Positions 1-11,227 of a stretch of 64,000 nt of DNA are shown here, one piece after another. Source of the DNA: Nitrospira sp. (GTDB lineage: Bacteria; Nitrospirota; Nitrospiria; Nitrospirales; Nitrospiraceae). The position numbers and the translations under genes are program-made. The notes under the pieces are model-generated. The model did no database searches, had not been told where the DNA came from, and worked only from the letters and a program-made list of their open reading frames with translations. How positions within the stretch are numbered: the first letter of the stretch is position 1; each line of letters opens with the position of its first letter. The stretch lies in NCBI GenBank assembly GCA_036984305.1, contig BQWY01000001.1, positions 1,364,001-1,428,000 on the forward strand, read 5' to 3'.

Positions 1-636
1 GTCCGGACCGGCGCCCCGGTCCGCGACTGGTCCGCCGACGACCGGGGCGCGCGTATCACGCTCGCCCACGATGGAACCACGATCGAGGCGGATCGCCTGA
101 TCATCGCCGCCGGACCCTGGTCCGGGTCGCTGCTGCGCGGCCTTGGCCTGCCTTTCAGCGTGCTGCGCAAGGTCCAGTTATGGTTCGCCTGCGACGACAC
201 CCGCTATGCGAACTGCCCCGTCTTCGCGTATCAGTCCGAGGGCGCTTTCATGTACGGCTTCCCGATGCTGGAGCCCGGACGGATCAAACTGGCGGAGCAC
301 ACCGGGCGCGAAGTCGTCGACGACCCCGGGTCCCCGGACCGCGCCCTGCGTCCCGACGATATCGAACGCGTCGCCGCTTTCGCGGCCCGGCGCCTGGCCG
401 GCGTCTCGCCGCGCGTTGTGCGGCATTCGGTGTGCATGTACACGATGACGCCGGACGAGCATTTTGTGATCGACCGGCATCCACAGTACGATTCGGTCTC
501 GTTCGCGGCGGGTTTCAGCGGGCATGGCTTCAAGTTCGCGCCGCTGGTCGGGTCGATTCTGGCGGATTTCGCCACAGCCGGCGCCACGGACGAGCCGATT
601 GATTTCCTGAGGTTCTCACGGAGCGCGCTGCGATGA
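1..636 (+). CDS. Sarcosine oxidase-like FAD-dependent oxidoreductase, C-terminal part
   Basis: The reading frame is open from the first base of the window, so the N-terminal FAD-binding half lies outside. What remains (about 211 residues) carries an A-A-G-P-W motif near residue 39, then an S-E-G-A-F-M-Y-G-F-P stretch and a C-terminal A-A-G-F-S-G-H-G-F-K-F-A-P motif. These are typical of monomeric sarcosine oxidase / N-methyltryptophan oxidase enzymes, which oxidise N-methyl amino acids or similar amines with a bound flavin. The substrate cannot be told from this fragment. It overlaps the next gene by four bases (ATGA), suggesting co-translation. Codon use is strongly G/C-ending, as in the rest of the first 9.5 kb. 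Confidence 0.8.
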   Translation, partial: VRTGAPVRDWSADDRGARITLAHDGTTIEADRLIIAAGPWSGSLLRGLGLPFSVLRKVQLWFACDDTRYANCPVFAYQSEGAFMYGFPMLEPGRIKLAEHTGREVVDDPGSPDRALRPDDIERVAAFAARRLAGVSPRVVRHSVCMYTMTPDEHFVIDRHPQYDSVSFAAGFSGHGFKFAPLVGSILADFATAGATDEPIDFLRFSRSALR

Positions 637-962
637 TCGAGGCTCAACCGACATCCACCCATCCCGTCGTGTGCGGGGCCCCGGGCTGCGGCCAGGCCAA
701 CCCGCCGGGGTCGATCGTTTGTCGCAAATGCGGCGCGGATATCGTCGCCGGCCGCGGGCTGCGGGACGCGTTGATGGCGGTGGCGTTTTTCGCGCTGCTG
801 ACGCTGGCGACGTTCCTGACGGTACGGATGGTGATGCGCCACTACGACGCGAAAGTCCGGGCGCAGGCGGAAAAGGCCGGCGTGCTGGAGCAGATTGTCG
901 ACAAGCCGGAAATGCGCTACCCGGATATCCCGGGAACAACGCCCCCGCCGAAGACGCCGTAG
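633..962 (+). CDS. Small zinc-ribbon membrane protein, function unknown
   Basis: 109 residues. The N-terminus has two cysteine pairs (C-G-A-P-G-C and C-R-K-C, residues about 14-33) that look like a zinc ribbon. One hydrophobic segment (about residues 45-65) and a hydrophilic, proline-rich tail follow. The start codon overlaps the stop of the upstream oxidoreductase (ATGA). The layout suggests a cytoplasmic zinc finger anchored in the membrane, but I do not recognise a family and no function is proposed. Confidence 0.6.
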   Translation: MIEAQPTSTHPVVCGAPGCGQANPPGSIVCRKCGADIVAGRGLRDALMAVAFFALLTLATFLTVRMVMRHYDAKVRAQAEKAGVLEQIVDKPEMRYPDIPGTTPPPKTP

Positions 963-1056
963 GCTGGACTCAGCCCCGCAGAATCCGGGCCCAGCGATTC
1001 ATCCATCTCGGGAGCGGGCGGACGCGCGGTGCGCCGGCTCGACACGTCATTCCGAT

Positions 1057-1278
1057 ATGGGGAATATGCAAGCACCCATACGGAAGCGCATCGCCACGAC
1101 AGCCATCGCCGCCCTCACCCTCGGCGGCCTCGGCTGCGCCGTGCGCGACGATCCGCGATACAACCCCTACGCCAACCCGCGCGACGGCCCAATCGGCCCC
1201 CGCGCGCAAAAGCTCGTTGACGACGCCCAGGCCGCGCTCGACAGACTGGACCATCGCGCGGAAAATGCGCTCTACTGA
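1057..1278 (+). CDS. Small putative lipoprotein
   Basis: 73 residues starting at ATG 1057, with an alternative ATG three codons later at 1066. A basic N-terminus (R-K-R) is followed by a short hydrophobic stretch ending L-G-G-L-G-C, a good lipobox, so the mature protein would be lipid-anchored at the Cys. The rest is hydrophilic and ends in a short amphipathic helix. There is no recognisable domain. It lies between the zinc-ribbon protein and a phosphoesterase on the same strand. Confidence 0.5.
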   Translation: MGNMQAPIRKRIATTAIAALTLGGLGCAVRDDPRYNPYANPRDGPIGPRAQKLVDDAQAALDRLDHRAENALY

Positions 1279-1307
1279 CCCGGACGGGAACCAACGGAAC
1301 GCGACGG

Positions 1308-2138
1308 ATGCGCGTCATCTTCACATCAGACCTGCACGGCTCCGCCACGCTGCTCGATCAGCTCGGCGAACTGCTGCGCCGCGAGACGCCGGGGCTGCTG
1401 ATCCTCGGCGGTGACAATCTCGGCGACGGACCGGAAACCGGTCCGGTCGACGCGCAACTCGGCGAACTCGAATCCAAGCTGGCCCCGCGGCTCGCCGCGT
1501 GGCTGCGCCAGAATCCGCGACTGCGGATCGCCTGGATCGCCGGCAATCACGAATGGCTGCCAACGCTCAGCGCCATGGGGCGCCGTAGCGAAGCGCGCCT
1601 GCTGACGCTGGACGACGCGTGGCGCATTGGCGAGACGACGCTGCTCGGCTGCTCGTATTCGCCGCCGACGCCGTTCATGTTGAAGGACCTTGAGCGCCTC
1701 GATCGCCGCGGCGACGAGATTCCGGCGTTTGACGGACGCCGCTGGGACCCGGATCGCGCCGGGGTCGTGGCGATCACCGCCCACGACCACTTCACGACGC
1801 GGCCAAGCTTTGAGGAAGAACTCGCGCGGGCCGCGCCCAGCCCCGCCCCGTTCATCTTCGTCTGCCACGCGCCGCCGTTTGACACATCGCTCGATCGCCT
1901 GCCGAACCTGTCGCACCCCATCGGCTCAACGGCCGTGCGCGACTTCATCGTCGCGCGCCAGCCGCTGCTTTCGTTGCACGGGCATGTGCACGAATCACCG
2001 CAGGCGACCGGCGCCTGGCGCGATCAGATCGGCGCGACCACCTGCGTCAACCCCGGCCAAGGTCACGATACGCTCCACGCCGTCATGTTCGACCTGGAGC
2101 GACCGGCCGACACGCTGCGCCACACGGTGCTGGATTGA
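1308..2138 (+). CDS. Calcineurin-like metallophosphoesterase
   Basis: 276 residues with the metal-binding motifs of the calcineurin-like phosphoesterase fold in order: S-D-L-H (Asp8, His10), G-G-D-N (Asp36), G-N-H-E (Asn80, His81), a C-H-A-P-P motif near residue 187 and L-H-G-H-V-H near residue 226. All ligands for a two-metal centre are present, so it should be active. The substrate is unknown. The stop codon overlaps the TTG start of aroK, so the two are probably translated together. Confidence 0.85.
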   Translation: MRVIFTSDLHGSATLLDQLGELLRRETPGLLILGGDNLGDGPETGPVDAQLGELESKLAPRLAAWLRQNPRLRIAWIAGNHEWLPTLSAMGRRSEARLLTLDDAWRIGETTLLGCSYSPPTPFMLKDLERLDRRGDEIPAFDGRRWDPDRAGVVAITAHDHFTTRPSFEEELARAAPSPAPFIFVCHAPPFDTSLDRLPNLSHPIGSTAVRDFIVARQPLLSLHGHVHESPQATGAWRDQIGATTCVNPGQGHDTLHAVMFDLERPADTLRHTVLD

Positions 2139-2701
2139 GCGCCACGCCGGGCGAGACGGAAACCAAAAACATCCTGTTGATCGGCATGCGCGGCGTCGGC
2201 AAGTCAACCGTCGCCAGCGCGTTGGCGGATTTGCTGCAATGGACGCTCGTCGACTCCGATGCGCTGATCGAGCGGCAAGCCGGCCTGTCTATTCGCGACA
2301 TCTTCACCCAACATGGCGAAGCCGCGTTTCGCGCGATGGAATCGCGGATTGTCGCGGAGATTTGCGCCAACTCGCGCCAGGTCGTCAGCCTCGGCGGCGG
2401 CGCGGTTCTCAGCCCCGCCAATCGCGATACAATCCGCCGCGCCGGGGCCGTCATCTGGCTGACCGCGGCGCCGGACGTGCTGATCGAACGAATGCGGCGA
2501 GATATCGAGCGCGGCCTGGTTCGGCCGTCGCTGACCGATCGCGATTGGTCGGACGAAGTGCGCGAACTGACGAACGCCCGCGCGCCTTTATACGCCGAAA
2601 TCGCGCAGATCCGCATCGACACTGACAACCTCACGCCGGCGCACATCGCGCGCGTCGCGCTGAAACAACTGGGACTGCAAGAGCCGCCGACGCATGAGTG
2701 A
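2135..2701 (+). CDS. aroK: Shikimate kinase
   Basis: 188 residues. Catalyses ATP-dependent 3-phosphorylation of shikimate, the fifth step of the chorismate pathway, in the cytoplasm. The Walker A loop G-M-R-G-V-G-K-S-T lies at residues 17-25, the shikimate-binding D-S-D at 40-42 and the G-G-G-A motif near residue 92. The R-P region of the lid follows at about residue 130. Size and motif order are normal for the family. The start is TTG at 2135, overlapping the preceding stop, and its own stop overlaps the prepilin peptidase gene by eight bases. Confidence 0.92.
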   Translation: MSATPGETETKNILLIGMRGVGKSTVASALADLLQWTLVDSDALIERQAGLSIRDIFTQHGEAAFRAMESRIVAEICANSRQVVSLGGGAVLSPANRDTIRRAGAVIWLTAAPDVLIERMRRDIERGLVRPSLTDRDWSDEVRELTNARAPLYAEIAQIRIDTDNLTPAHIARVALKQLGLQEPPTHE

Positions 2702-4232
2702 CACGCTATCCGCCATCATCGGCGTGTTCATCCTGCTGCTCGGCTTGTGTGTCGGCAGTTTTCTCAATGTCGTGATCTACCGACTGCCGGCCGGGCTGTC
2801 GCTGCTGCGGCCGCGCTGGTCATTCTGCCCGACATGCCGCCACACGCTCGCCTGGTCTGACAATCTGCCGCTGGTCAGTTGGCTGGCGCTGCGGGCGCGC
2901 TGCCGTTACTGCCGCGCGCCGATTTCGGCACAGTATCCGCTGGTCGAAGCCGTCACGGGGCTCGCCTTTGCGCTCGTCTGGCGACTGCTGGCGCATGAAC
3001 ACACGCGGTTCGGCCTCGATGCCTTTTCGCTCAGCCAGGACTGGCCGCTGCTGCTGGCGTGGCTGACGCTCAGCGCAGCGATGATCGTCTGTGCCGCGAC
3101 TGACATTCTGTCGTACTCGATCGACACGCGCGTCACGAACTTCACCCTGATCGCGGGACTGGCGCTGATGGCGATCTGGCCGCGACCGCTGCTCATCGTG
3201 CCGGTGGCGCATCAGCCGCTGGCGGCGGCGGCCCTGATCGGGCTGCTCGTAAGCGCGGTGATGCTCTGGCGCTTCAGCCCGGCGCAGGTGTTCGATGAAG
3301 CCACGCCGGCCCCCGCGGAAGACGGTCATTCTGACGCAAACGCCGCCAACGCCGCGCGATCGGACGCGCGCGCCCCTATGTCAACAAACGGCCCGGCGAC
3401 GCTTGGCCTGGTTGTGACGACACTGATCGCGATCGGCCTGACGGTCGCGCCGATGCTGGCCCCGGCGGGCGAAAGCGGCGCAAAGAGCATGAATGCGGCG
3501 CCAGACATCACCGCGTTCGGCGCGCCGCTCGCGCTTGGCGCGCTATTCATCATCATGGTCGCCGCCGGCGGCGCGCGGCGCGACGCAGACGACGAAATTC
3601 ACGCCGAGATCGAGGCTGAGCGCCCCTTCGCGCGGCGCGTTGCGCTGCGCGAGTGCCTGTGGCTGGGGCCGATCATCATCGCCGGCGCGGCCGGGTATTG
3701 GCTGACCGGTCCCGGCCCGCTCGCGGATCCGTGGGACATGTTCGCCACCTGGCCGATCGCGGGGGCCACGCCGCTCGGTGGGCTCGCATACGCCGCGCAT
3801 GGCGCGATGCTGGCCGCCGCCGCCGGCTGGATCGTGCGGATTTTTTTCACGCTCGTCTTCGGCCGTGAAGCGTTCGGCGTCGGGGACATTTTCATTCTCG
3901 CCGCCGCAGGCGCGGCGATCGGCTGGGATCTGGCGTTGCTGGGGTTCCTGCTCGCGATCCCGCTGGCGCTGGCGGGCTGGATCATCGGCTTGGCGTTGAA
4001 GCAGACGGTGATGATCCCGTTTGGCCCGTGGCTGGCGATCGGCTTCCTCGCGGCGCTGTGGCTCAGCCGGCCGGCCGCGGAAATCGCGATTCGCTATCGC
4101 GATTTGTTCGTTGAGATCGCCCATGACCGCCCGCAGTCGCTATTCGGCCTTGGCGGCGTGCTGATCGTCGGCATGGCGCTCGCGATCGGCCTGTCGCGCC
4201 TGTTGCGGCGATTTGTCGAACCACGCGCATAG
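2694..4232 (+). CDS. Type IV prepilin peptidase (A24 family) with an internal insertion
   Basis: 512 residues, a membrane aspartyl protease that would cleave and N-methylate type IV prepilins or pseudopilins. The N-terminus has the family's [12 protein letters not shown] motif and two C-x-x-C pairs (C-P-T-C and C-R-Y-C) forming the cytoplasmic zinc domain. The first catalytic Asp is in A-A-T-D-I and the second in G-V-G-D-I near residue 398. Usual length is 250-290 residues. Here a ~200-residue stretch with extra hydrophobic segments and a charged loop separates the two active-site aspartates. No pilin gene is adjacent. The domain call is firm; the role of the insertion is unknown. Confidence 0.82.
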   Translation: MSDTLSAIIGVFILLLGLCVGSFLNVVIYRLPAGLSLLRPRWSFCPTCRHTLAWSDNLPLVSWLALRARCRYCRAPISAQYPLVEAVTGLAFALVWRLLAHEHTRFGLDAFSLSQDWPLLLAWLTLSAAMIVCAATDILSYSIDTRVTNFTLIAGLALMAIWPRPLLIVPVAHQPLAAAALIGLLVSAVMLWRFSPAQVFDEATPAPAEDGHSDANAANAARSDARAPMSTNGPATLGLVVTTLIAIGLTVAPMLAPAGESGAKSMNAAPDITAFGAPLALGALFIIMVAAGGARRDADDEIHAEIEAERPFARRVALRECLWLGPIIIAGAAGYWLTGPGPLADPWDMFATWPIAGATPLGGLAYAAHGAMLAAAAGWIVRIFFTLVFGREAFGVGDIFILAAAGAAIGWDLALLGFLLAIPLALAGWIIGLALKQTVMIPFGPWLAIGFLAALWLSRPAAEIAIRYRDLFVEIAHDRPQSLFGLGGVLIVGMALAIGLSRLLRRFVEPRA

Positions 4233-4459
4233 CGTCCGCGCAGCCGGCGTTCGAGCAGCCCCTTTTTTCTGTTGCGAATCCGGCGCCGCGCCTTATACTC
4301 GTTCGCATCCAAAGCAACCGGCGTATCTCTTTCCGGCCCGACGGCGCTTACTGAAAAACCCGAGTGGATTGCAACACGCGGCTGACGCTGCGCCCGGAGG
4401 TGGTCTGCGGGCGCTGGCGGGAGCGTGGTGGGTTTGTACCGGCTCAAGGAGTGGCGCGA

Positions 4460-5356
4460 ATGAGTCCTTCGCTCGCATGCATCGGCGGCACGGCGGCTTA
4501 CGATCTACTCCGGGAAGGCGCGCTGGTCGCGCGGCGCCTCGGCCCGCAGTCCACGCCCTTCGGCTATTCGCAGCCGATCTACTACTGCGAATCGCGGATG
4601 GGGGATTTCTACTTCCTCTCGCGGCATGGCGAACTCGGCTACGAACTCGCCCCGAGCTTTGTGAATTACCGGGCCAATATCTACGCGCTCAAGTCGCTCG
4701 ATGTCCGCGCGATTGTGTCATGGAGCGAGACACGGGCGCTGTCGCACAATTACCGCATCGGCGAATATGTCGTCGTTCACGACGTGATCGACGAAACGAC
4801 CTCGCGTTCCAACACGTTCTTTGAGAACCAGGGGCTCGGCCTCGTGCGGCAGTGGCCGGTCTTCTGCCCGTCGCTGCGGGCGGCGTTCGAGCGCACCTTG
4901 CGGACGGAGGAATGTGACTTCACGGATGAGGGCGTCTACATCTGCGTAGAGGGTCCGCGGCGAGAGACGCCCGCCGAAGCCCGCAAGTACACGCTGCTCG
5001 GCGCCGATCTGATCGGCCAGACGCTGGCGCCGGAAGTGTTCCTCGCCAAGGAACTGCAGATGTGCTACGCGAGTTTGTGTTATGTCGCGAGCTATGCCGA
5101 GAACGGAAGCGATTTCCGTCCCTTCGAAAACGGCCGCATTCTTGACCCGATCGTGCAACAACGCCGCGCGCGCGCCGCTGTCGAACGCCTGCCGCGATTG
5201 CTGGAGCGCATGTCTGACGTGCTGAACTCGACCCCGGCGATGTGCCGCTGCGAATCATCGATGGGACATCATGTCCAGGCCGGTCAGATCGATCTCGATT
5301 GGCGCAACTGGTTTGACGACGAGTTCCGGTCGATCGTGGATCGCACGCTGCCGTGA
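4460..5356 (+). CDS. S-methyl-5'-thioadenosine phosphorylase / purine nucleoside phosphorylase family protein
   Basis: 298 residues from ATG 4460, chosen because AAGGAG lies just upstream and the protein then opens with the family's I-G-G-T-A motif. The fold is that of MTA phosphorylase, which splits 5'-methylthioadenosine (or a related purine nucleoside) with phosphate. Family features include S-R-H-G near residue 54, V-N-Y-R-A-N-I-Y-A-L, and an F-T-D-E-G-V-Y segment near residue 155. An amidohydrolase follows with a four-base overlap. That pairing suggests purine nucleoside salvage or the futalosine route to menaquinone, but the sequence does not decide between them. Confidence 0.8.
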   Translation: MSPSLACIGGTAAYDLLREGALVARRLGPQSTPFGYSQPIYYCESRMGDFYFLSRHGELGYELAPSFVNYRANIYALKSLDVRAIVSWSETRALSHNYRIGEYVVVHDVIDETTSRSNTFFENQGLGLVRQWPVFCPSLRAAFERTLRTEECDFTDEGVYICVEGPRRETPAEARKYTLLGADLIGQTLAPEVFLAKELQMCYASLCYVASYAENGSDFRPFENGRILDPIVQQRRARAAVERLPRLLERMSDVLNSTPAMCRCESSMGHHVQAGQIDLDWRNWFDDEFRSIVDRTLP

Positions 5357-6585
5357 TCCTGCGGGCGGCGTGGGTGGCGCCGGGGGACGCGCCCCCGATT
5401 CGTGACGGGTTCGTCCGCATTCGCGAAGACCGCATCGCCGAAGTTGGCGTGTTCGGCAAAGAGATCGGCGCGGGCGCCGAGGACTCCGTGCGCGATCTCG
5501 GCGCCGTCGCGCTCACGCCGGGACTGATCAACCCCCATACCCATCTGGAGCTCGGCTGCTATGCCGGGAAGCTGCCGCGTGGTCCGTTGTGGCCCTGGCT
5601 CGCCGAGTTGATTCGCGTGCGGCGACAGGGTCCGCAGATCGAGCGCGAAACCGCCGCCGCGGCCGAGTTCGCCTGGCGGTCATTACGCGCCGGCGTGACC
5701 TGCGTTGGCGATATCTCACGCCGCAATGTCGGCTGGCGGGCGCTCAAAGCCGTTCCGATCCGCAAGGTGTGTTTCGTTGAGTTGCTGACGCTGGCCGATC
5801 AGCCGCCGCGCACGCTCGCCGAGCTGCGCGCCGCCCTCGACGAAGTGCTGGAAGATGCGCTGCTGACGGCCGGCGTCTCGCCCCATGCTCCGTACACGGT
5901 ACCCGCCAGCGACGCGCGGGACGCGATCATGCTCGCCAAGTCGCGCGGGAAGCCCTGGACAATTCACCTGGCAGAAACCAGCGAAGAGATCGCCTTCCTG
6001 CACGGCGACGCGAGCGGGCTGCCGCCCGGACTGACGCAGGCCCAGGGCGCCTCGGGAATGGCGCCCGCGCGAGACGGCGTTACAGCGTACCTGCGCGGTT
6101 TGCGCGCCGAAGAGCGCCTTGGATCGGGTTATCTCGCCCACTGCAACTATCTGACGGATGAAGAAGTCGAACAGATTGCCGTTGCCGGCTGCGCGGTCGT
6201 CTACTGTCCGCGGGCCCACGCATTCTACGGACATGCGGACCATCCCATCCAGCGTCTGCGGGCCGCCGGTGTAACCGTCGCCGTCGGATCAGACAGCCCG
6301 GCATGCGACAATGCCGACCTATCGCCGTGGCGCGAGTTACAGCGCCTCTGCGCGGTTCACCCGACCCTCGCCGCTGAAGACGCGACTTTGCTGCGGCTTG
6401 TCACCGCCGACGCGGCCGTCGCGCTGGGCATGGCGGACAGGATCGGCGCAATCCGACCGGGTATGCTGGCGGACCTGGCGGCGTTTCCGCTTCCCGCGCC
6501 GGCCGACCGCCCGATTCAGGCGCTGATCCGCGCCGCGCCGAGCGCGACCCGCATGTGGGTCGGCGGGCGTGAAGTGGCGCTCTAG
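5353..6585 (+). CDS. Amidohydrolase of the ATZ/TRZ, MTA/SAH deaminase-like group
   Basis: 410 residues with the metal-dependent amidohydrolase motifs: N-P-H-T-H-L-E near residue 57, S-P-H-A-P-Y near 178, H-L-A-E near 207, A-H-C-N-Y near 262 and G-S-D-S-P near 315. These fit enzymes that deaminate adenine-type nucleosides such as 5'-methylthioadenosine, S-adenosylhomocysteine or aminodeoxyfutalosine. The GTG start overlaps the stop of the phosphorylase gene, so the two probably act on the same nucleoside. Substrate assignment is inferred from neighbourhood only. Confidence 0.8.
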   Translation: MILRAAWVAPGDAPPIRDGFVRIREDRIAEVGVFGKEIGAGAEDSVRDLGAVALTPGLINPHTHLELGCYAGKLPRGPLWPWLAELIRVRRQGPQIERETAAAAEFAWRSLRAGVTCVGDISRRNVGWRALKAVPIRKVCFVELLTLADQPPRTLAELRAALDEVLEDALLTAGVSPHAPYTVPASDARDAIMLAKSRGKPWTIHLAETSEEIAFLHGDASGLPPGLTQAQGASGMAPARDGVTAYLRGLRAEERLGSGYLAHCNYLTDEEVEQIAVAGCAVVYCPRAHAFYGHADHPIQRLRAAGVTVAVGSDSPACDNADLSPWRELQRLCAVHPTLAAEDATLLRLVTADAAVALGMADRIGAIRPGMLADLAAFPLPAPADRPIQALIRAAPSATRMWVGGREVAL

Positions 6586-6624
6586 CGACGGCGCCGCCTG
6601 AACGCCGCGACAGGAGACCGGACG

Positions 6625-7782
6625 TTGCTCGAAGCGCCCTCGGCAGTACTGACCCATCATTGGCTCGTGAAGCGCCGCGGCGGAGAGCGTGTACTGGAGG
6701 CGCTGTATCGCGTCGCGCCCGGACCGGTGTATACGACCGTCCATGATCCGCGCGGCTTTCGCAACTCATCGCTGGCCGGCGCCGACACGTATACGACATT
6801 TCTGCAGCACCTGCCCGGCGCGACGCGGCGCTACCCCCTGCTGCTGCCGCTGATGCCGCTCGCGGCGCGGCTGACCCGTTTGCCGGACGCCGACATCGTG
6901 CTGTGTTCCGACGCGTGTCTGGCCAAGGCGTTCACGCCCGCCGGGCGCAGCAGGCTGATCTGCTATTGCCACTCGCCGATGCGCTACGCGTGGGAGCCGG
7001 AAATCGAGGCAGTGTATCGCGCGTCGATGCCCGCCGGCGTACGCGCGCTATGGGGCGCGACGATGCGCTATGTGCGGGCGGCGGACGCGAAAGCGGCGCA
7101 GCGCGTCGACGTGTTTGTGGCGAATTCGCGACACGTGGCCAAGCGCATTGAACGCTGCTACGGGCGCGACGCGGTAGTCGTGCACCCGCCGGTTGATCTG
7201 CCGCCGCGGCCGACCGTTACGCCGCGCGAAGATTTCTATCTATGCGTCGGCCAGCATGTGCCCTACAAGCGACTCGACCTGGCGCTGGAGGTCTGTCGAA
7301 AGCGCGATGCGCCGCTGGTCGTGATCGGAGACGGCCCGGATATTCAACGGCTGGACCCGCGCCGATATCCGCGCGTCACGCTTCTCGGCTGGCAGAACGA
7401 TGATACCGTGCGCGGTTATTATCGCCGCGCAAAGGCCCTGCTGTTTCCGGGAGAAGAGGACTTCGGGATTGTGCCGGTAGAGGCGATCGCCCACGGTTGC
7501 CCGGTCATCGCGTACGGCGTCGGCGGCGCGACGGAGACGGTGACAGAAGGCAAGAGCGGCGCTTTGTTCACCCCTCAGACGGAGGAGGCGTTTGGCGCGG
7601 CGCTCGATCGAGCCGCGCATACGCGTTATGACCCGGTGGAAATGTGGGAACTGGCGCAGCAGTTTTCGCACGCGCGTTTTGATCGCGAGATGCGCGGTGT
7701 TATCCAGGCGGCGCTTAAGACTTCTGCGGCTCGCTCGCTACAATCACGCGCGTCGGCCGCACCACCCGCTCATGCATCTTGA
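6625..7782 (+). CDS. Glycosyltransferase family 4 protein
   Basis: 385 residues, TTG start preceded by AGGAG. The C-terminal half carries the GT-B nucleotide-sugar motifs: V-G-Q-H-V-P-Y-K-R near residue 207, I-G-D-G-P near 234, and P-G-E-E-D-F-G-I-V-P-V-E near 273, the E-x7-E region of GT4 enzymes. It would transfer a sugar from an activated donor to a lipid or polysaccharide acceptor. Acceptor and donor cannot be deduced. The 3' end overlaps the end of grpE on the other strand by 68 bases. Confidence 0.85.
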   Translation: MLEAPSAVLTHHWLVKRRGGERVLEALYRVAPGPVYTTVHDPRGFRNSSLAGADTYTTFLQHLPGATRRYPLLLPLMPLAARLTRLPDADIVLCSDACLAKAFTPAGRSRLICYCHSPMRYAWEPEIEAVYRASMPAGVRALWGATMRYVRAADAKAAQRVDVFVANSRHVAKRIERCYGRDAVVVHPPVDLPPRPTVTPREDFYLCVGQHVPYKRLDLALEVCRKRDAPLVVIGDGPDIQRLDPRRYPRVTLLGWQNDDTVRGYYRRAKALLFPGEEDFGIVPVEAIAHGCPVIAYGVGGATETVTEGKSGALFTPQTEEAFGAALDRAAHTRYDPVEMWELAQQFSHARFDREMRGVIQAALKTSAARSLQSRASAAPPAHAS

Positions 7783-8263
7783 AGCCGCGTGAGACTTCGC
7801 TGATCACCGTGCCTGGCGGAACGTCGGCGCTCGGCTGCTGCAGGAGCGCCTCATGGTGCTCGGGATCGAACGGCTGCCCCACCGCCTCAATCGGGCGAAC
7901 GTGGCGGCTCTGCAGCGCCTTCAGGAAGTTGTCATGCACAATCTCGATCGCCTTGGCCACAGGCGCCACTTCGTTGGCGTCACGCGCCGTATCGCGGGCC
8001 TTGTCGAGATCGTCGATGACCGTCAGCAGCGCGCGCGCAAAGTCCGCTTCCGCGTATCGCAACGCTTCCTGCTTCTCGCGGGCCACACGCTTCTGCATGT
8101 TCTGTGTTTCGGCGACGAGTCGCAGATTCTCGCTGCGCAGGCGCTCAATCTCCGCCCGCAACTCGGTGAGCGGGTCGCCGGCGTCCGTCTCGGTTCCGCC
8201 CGTGACGCCAGTTTCGTCCGGATTGGGCTGAATCGCGTCTTGGTCCGTCATGTTCATGCTCAC
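7715..8263 (-). CDS. grpE: GrpE nucleotide exchange factor
   Basis: 182 residues. GrpE releases ADP from DnaK and so resets the chaperone cycle. The N-terminal third is acidic and followed by a long coiled coil (about residues 32-75), then the conserved G-Q-P-F-D-P-x-x-H-E-A region and the beta-domain G-T-V-I-S-E-V-S-R-G-F near the end. It lies 30 bp downstream of dnaJ on the same strand and is probably its operon partner. dnaK is not in the window. Confidence 0.92.
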   Translation of the reverse strand: MSMNMTDQDAIQPNPDETGVTGGTETDAGDPLTELRAEIERLRSENLRLVAETQNMQKRVAREKQEALRYAEADFARALLTVIDDLDKARDTARDANEVAPVAKAIEIVHDNFLKALQSRHVRPIEAVGQPFDPEHHEALLQQPSADVPPGTVISEVSRGFKMHERVVRPTRVIVASEPQKS

Positions 8264-8293
8264 AAATGCCCCTGAGGGATCCTAGCAGCCGGA

Positions 8294-9448
8294 CTAGTCT
8301 TCGTCGTCTCCATCGTCGGCGCCGGTGAAGTATTCCTTCACGCGCTCGAAGAAACTCTTGGTCTGCGGCAGCACGTCGTGATTTTCGGTCGCGGCGAATT
8401 TCCGCAGCAACTCCTGCTGCTCGCTCGTCATCCGCTTCGGCACCTCGATCAGCACCTGGACGATTTCCTCACCGCGCCGGCCGCTCCGCAGGTTCGGCAA
8501 GCCCTTGTCCTTCAGCCGAAACACGTCACCGTGCTGTGTGCCCGGTGGGACCTGCAGCGGCGTGCGACCATCGAGCGTGGGGATCTCCACATTGCCGCCC
8601 AGCGCCGCCAGCGAAAACCCGATCGGAAACCGGCAAATCAGATGATCGCCATCGCGCTCGAGGAACGCGTGTGGCTTGACGCGCACGACGCAGTAAAGGT
8701 CGCCCCGCACCTTCCCTTGCTGGCTCGGCTCGCCCTCATTCTGATGTCGCAGGCGCTGCCCATCGTGAATTCCCGGCGGGACTTTGACGGTAAGCACGCG
8801 CTCGCGCCGCTGGCGACCACTGCCGCGACATTTTCGACAGGGATCGTCAATCCGCCGGCCGCGCCCGTCGCACGCCGGGCAGTCGACAATCGTCCGCGTG
8901 ACGAAAAATCCGGCCGAGGCCTGGCGCTCGACCTGACCATAACCGCCGCAGGTCTCGCATGTGCGGGGCGTCGAGCCCGATTCGGCGCCGCTGCCGTCGC
9001 ACGCCTCACACAGGTCGTCCCGCTCGAAACGCAGGGTCTTTTCCACGCCGGTGGCGACTTCCTGCAGCGACACTTCGATGACGGTCTGGATATCCACGCC
9101 GCGCTCGACCGCGCGGCCGCCGCGACGGCGCCCGCCGAACCCCTCGCCGAACAGGTCGCCGAAAATGCTGAAGATGTCTTCGACGCCCATGCCGGAAAAA
9201 TCGTGCATGGCGGCGCCGTTCAGACCGGCGTGGCCAAAGCGGTCATAGCGCTGGCGCTTGTCAGGGTCGGACAGCACCTCGTACGCCTCGGCCGCCTCCT
9301 TGAAAATCACGACCGCGTCGGGAGACTGGTTGCGATCCGGGTGGTACTCCATCGCAATGCGACGGTATGACCGGCGAATCTCGCGCTCATCGGCCGTGCG
9401 GGACACGCCGAGGACTTCGTAGTAGTCGCGTTTGGTCGCCACCGACAT
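8294..9448 (-). CDS. dnaJ: DnaJ (Hsp40) co-chaperone
   Basis: 384 residues from the ATG at 9448; an in-frame extension to 9490 exists but the chosen start places the J domain at the N-terminus as usual. The J domain has H-P-D at residues 36-38, followed by a Gly/Phe-rich linker, then four C-x-x-C-x-G-x-G zinc motifs (CEACDGSG, CETCGGYG, CPACDGRG, CRKCRGSG) and the C-terminal substrate-binding domains. It stimulates DnaK ATPase and delivers unfolded clients. The sequence style resembles planctomycete DnaJ more than Nitrospira DnaJ, by impression only. Confidence 0.93.
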   Translation of the reverse strand: MSVATKRDYYEVLGVSRTADEREIRRSYRRIAMEYHPDRNQSPDAVVIFKEAAEAYEVLSDPDKRQRYDRFGHAGLNGAAMHDFSGMGVEDIFSIFGDLFGEGFGGRRRGGRAVERGVDIQTVIEVSLQEVATGVEKTLRFERDDLCEACDGSGAESGSTPRTCETCGGYGQVERQASAGFFVTRTIVDCPACDGRGRRIDDPCRKCRGSGRQRRERVLTVKVPPGIHDGQRLRHQNEGEPSQQGKVRGDLYCVVRVKPHAFLERDGDHLICRFPIGFSLAALGGNVEIPTLDGRTPLQVPPGTQHGDVFRLKDKGLPNLRSGRRGEEIVQVLIEVPKRMTSEQQELLRKFAATENHDVLPQTKSFFERVKEYFTGADDGDDED

Positions 9449-9565
9449 CGCTCCCAATCTCCACCGGCCAACGAACCGTTCGCCGTTCAATCGCGGGAAG
9501 GAAAAGGGGCGCCGTTTGCCGCTCGGCGCCCCTTTCCACTCCGCTCGTCAGCAAAGAACGCCGAT

Positions 9566-11191
<1,626 letters not shown>

Positions 11192-11227
11192 TCAAATAAA
11201 CTCGTCGTAGAGTAGTGGATAGGCAGT

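Noticed and set aside
8378-9370. 330-codon open frame antisense to dnaJ
   Set aside because: Shadow of dnaJ, whose zinc motifs and J domain are complete.
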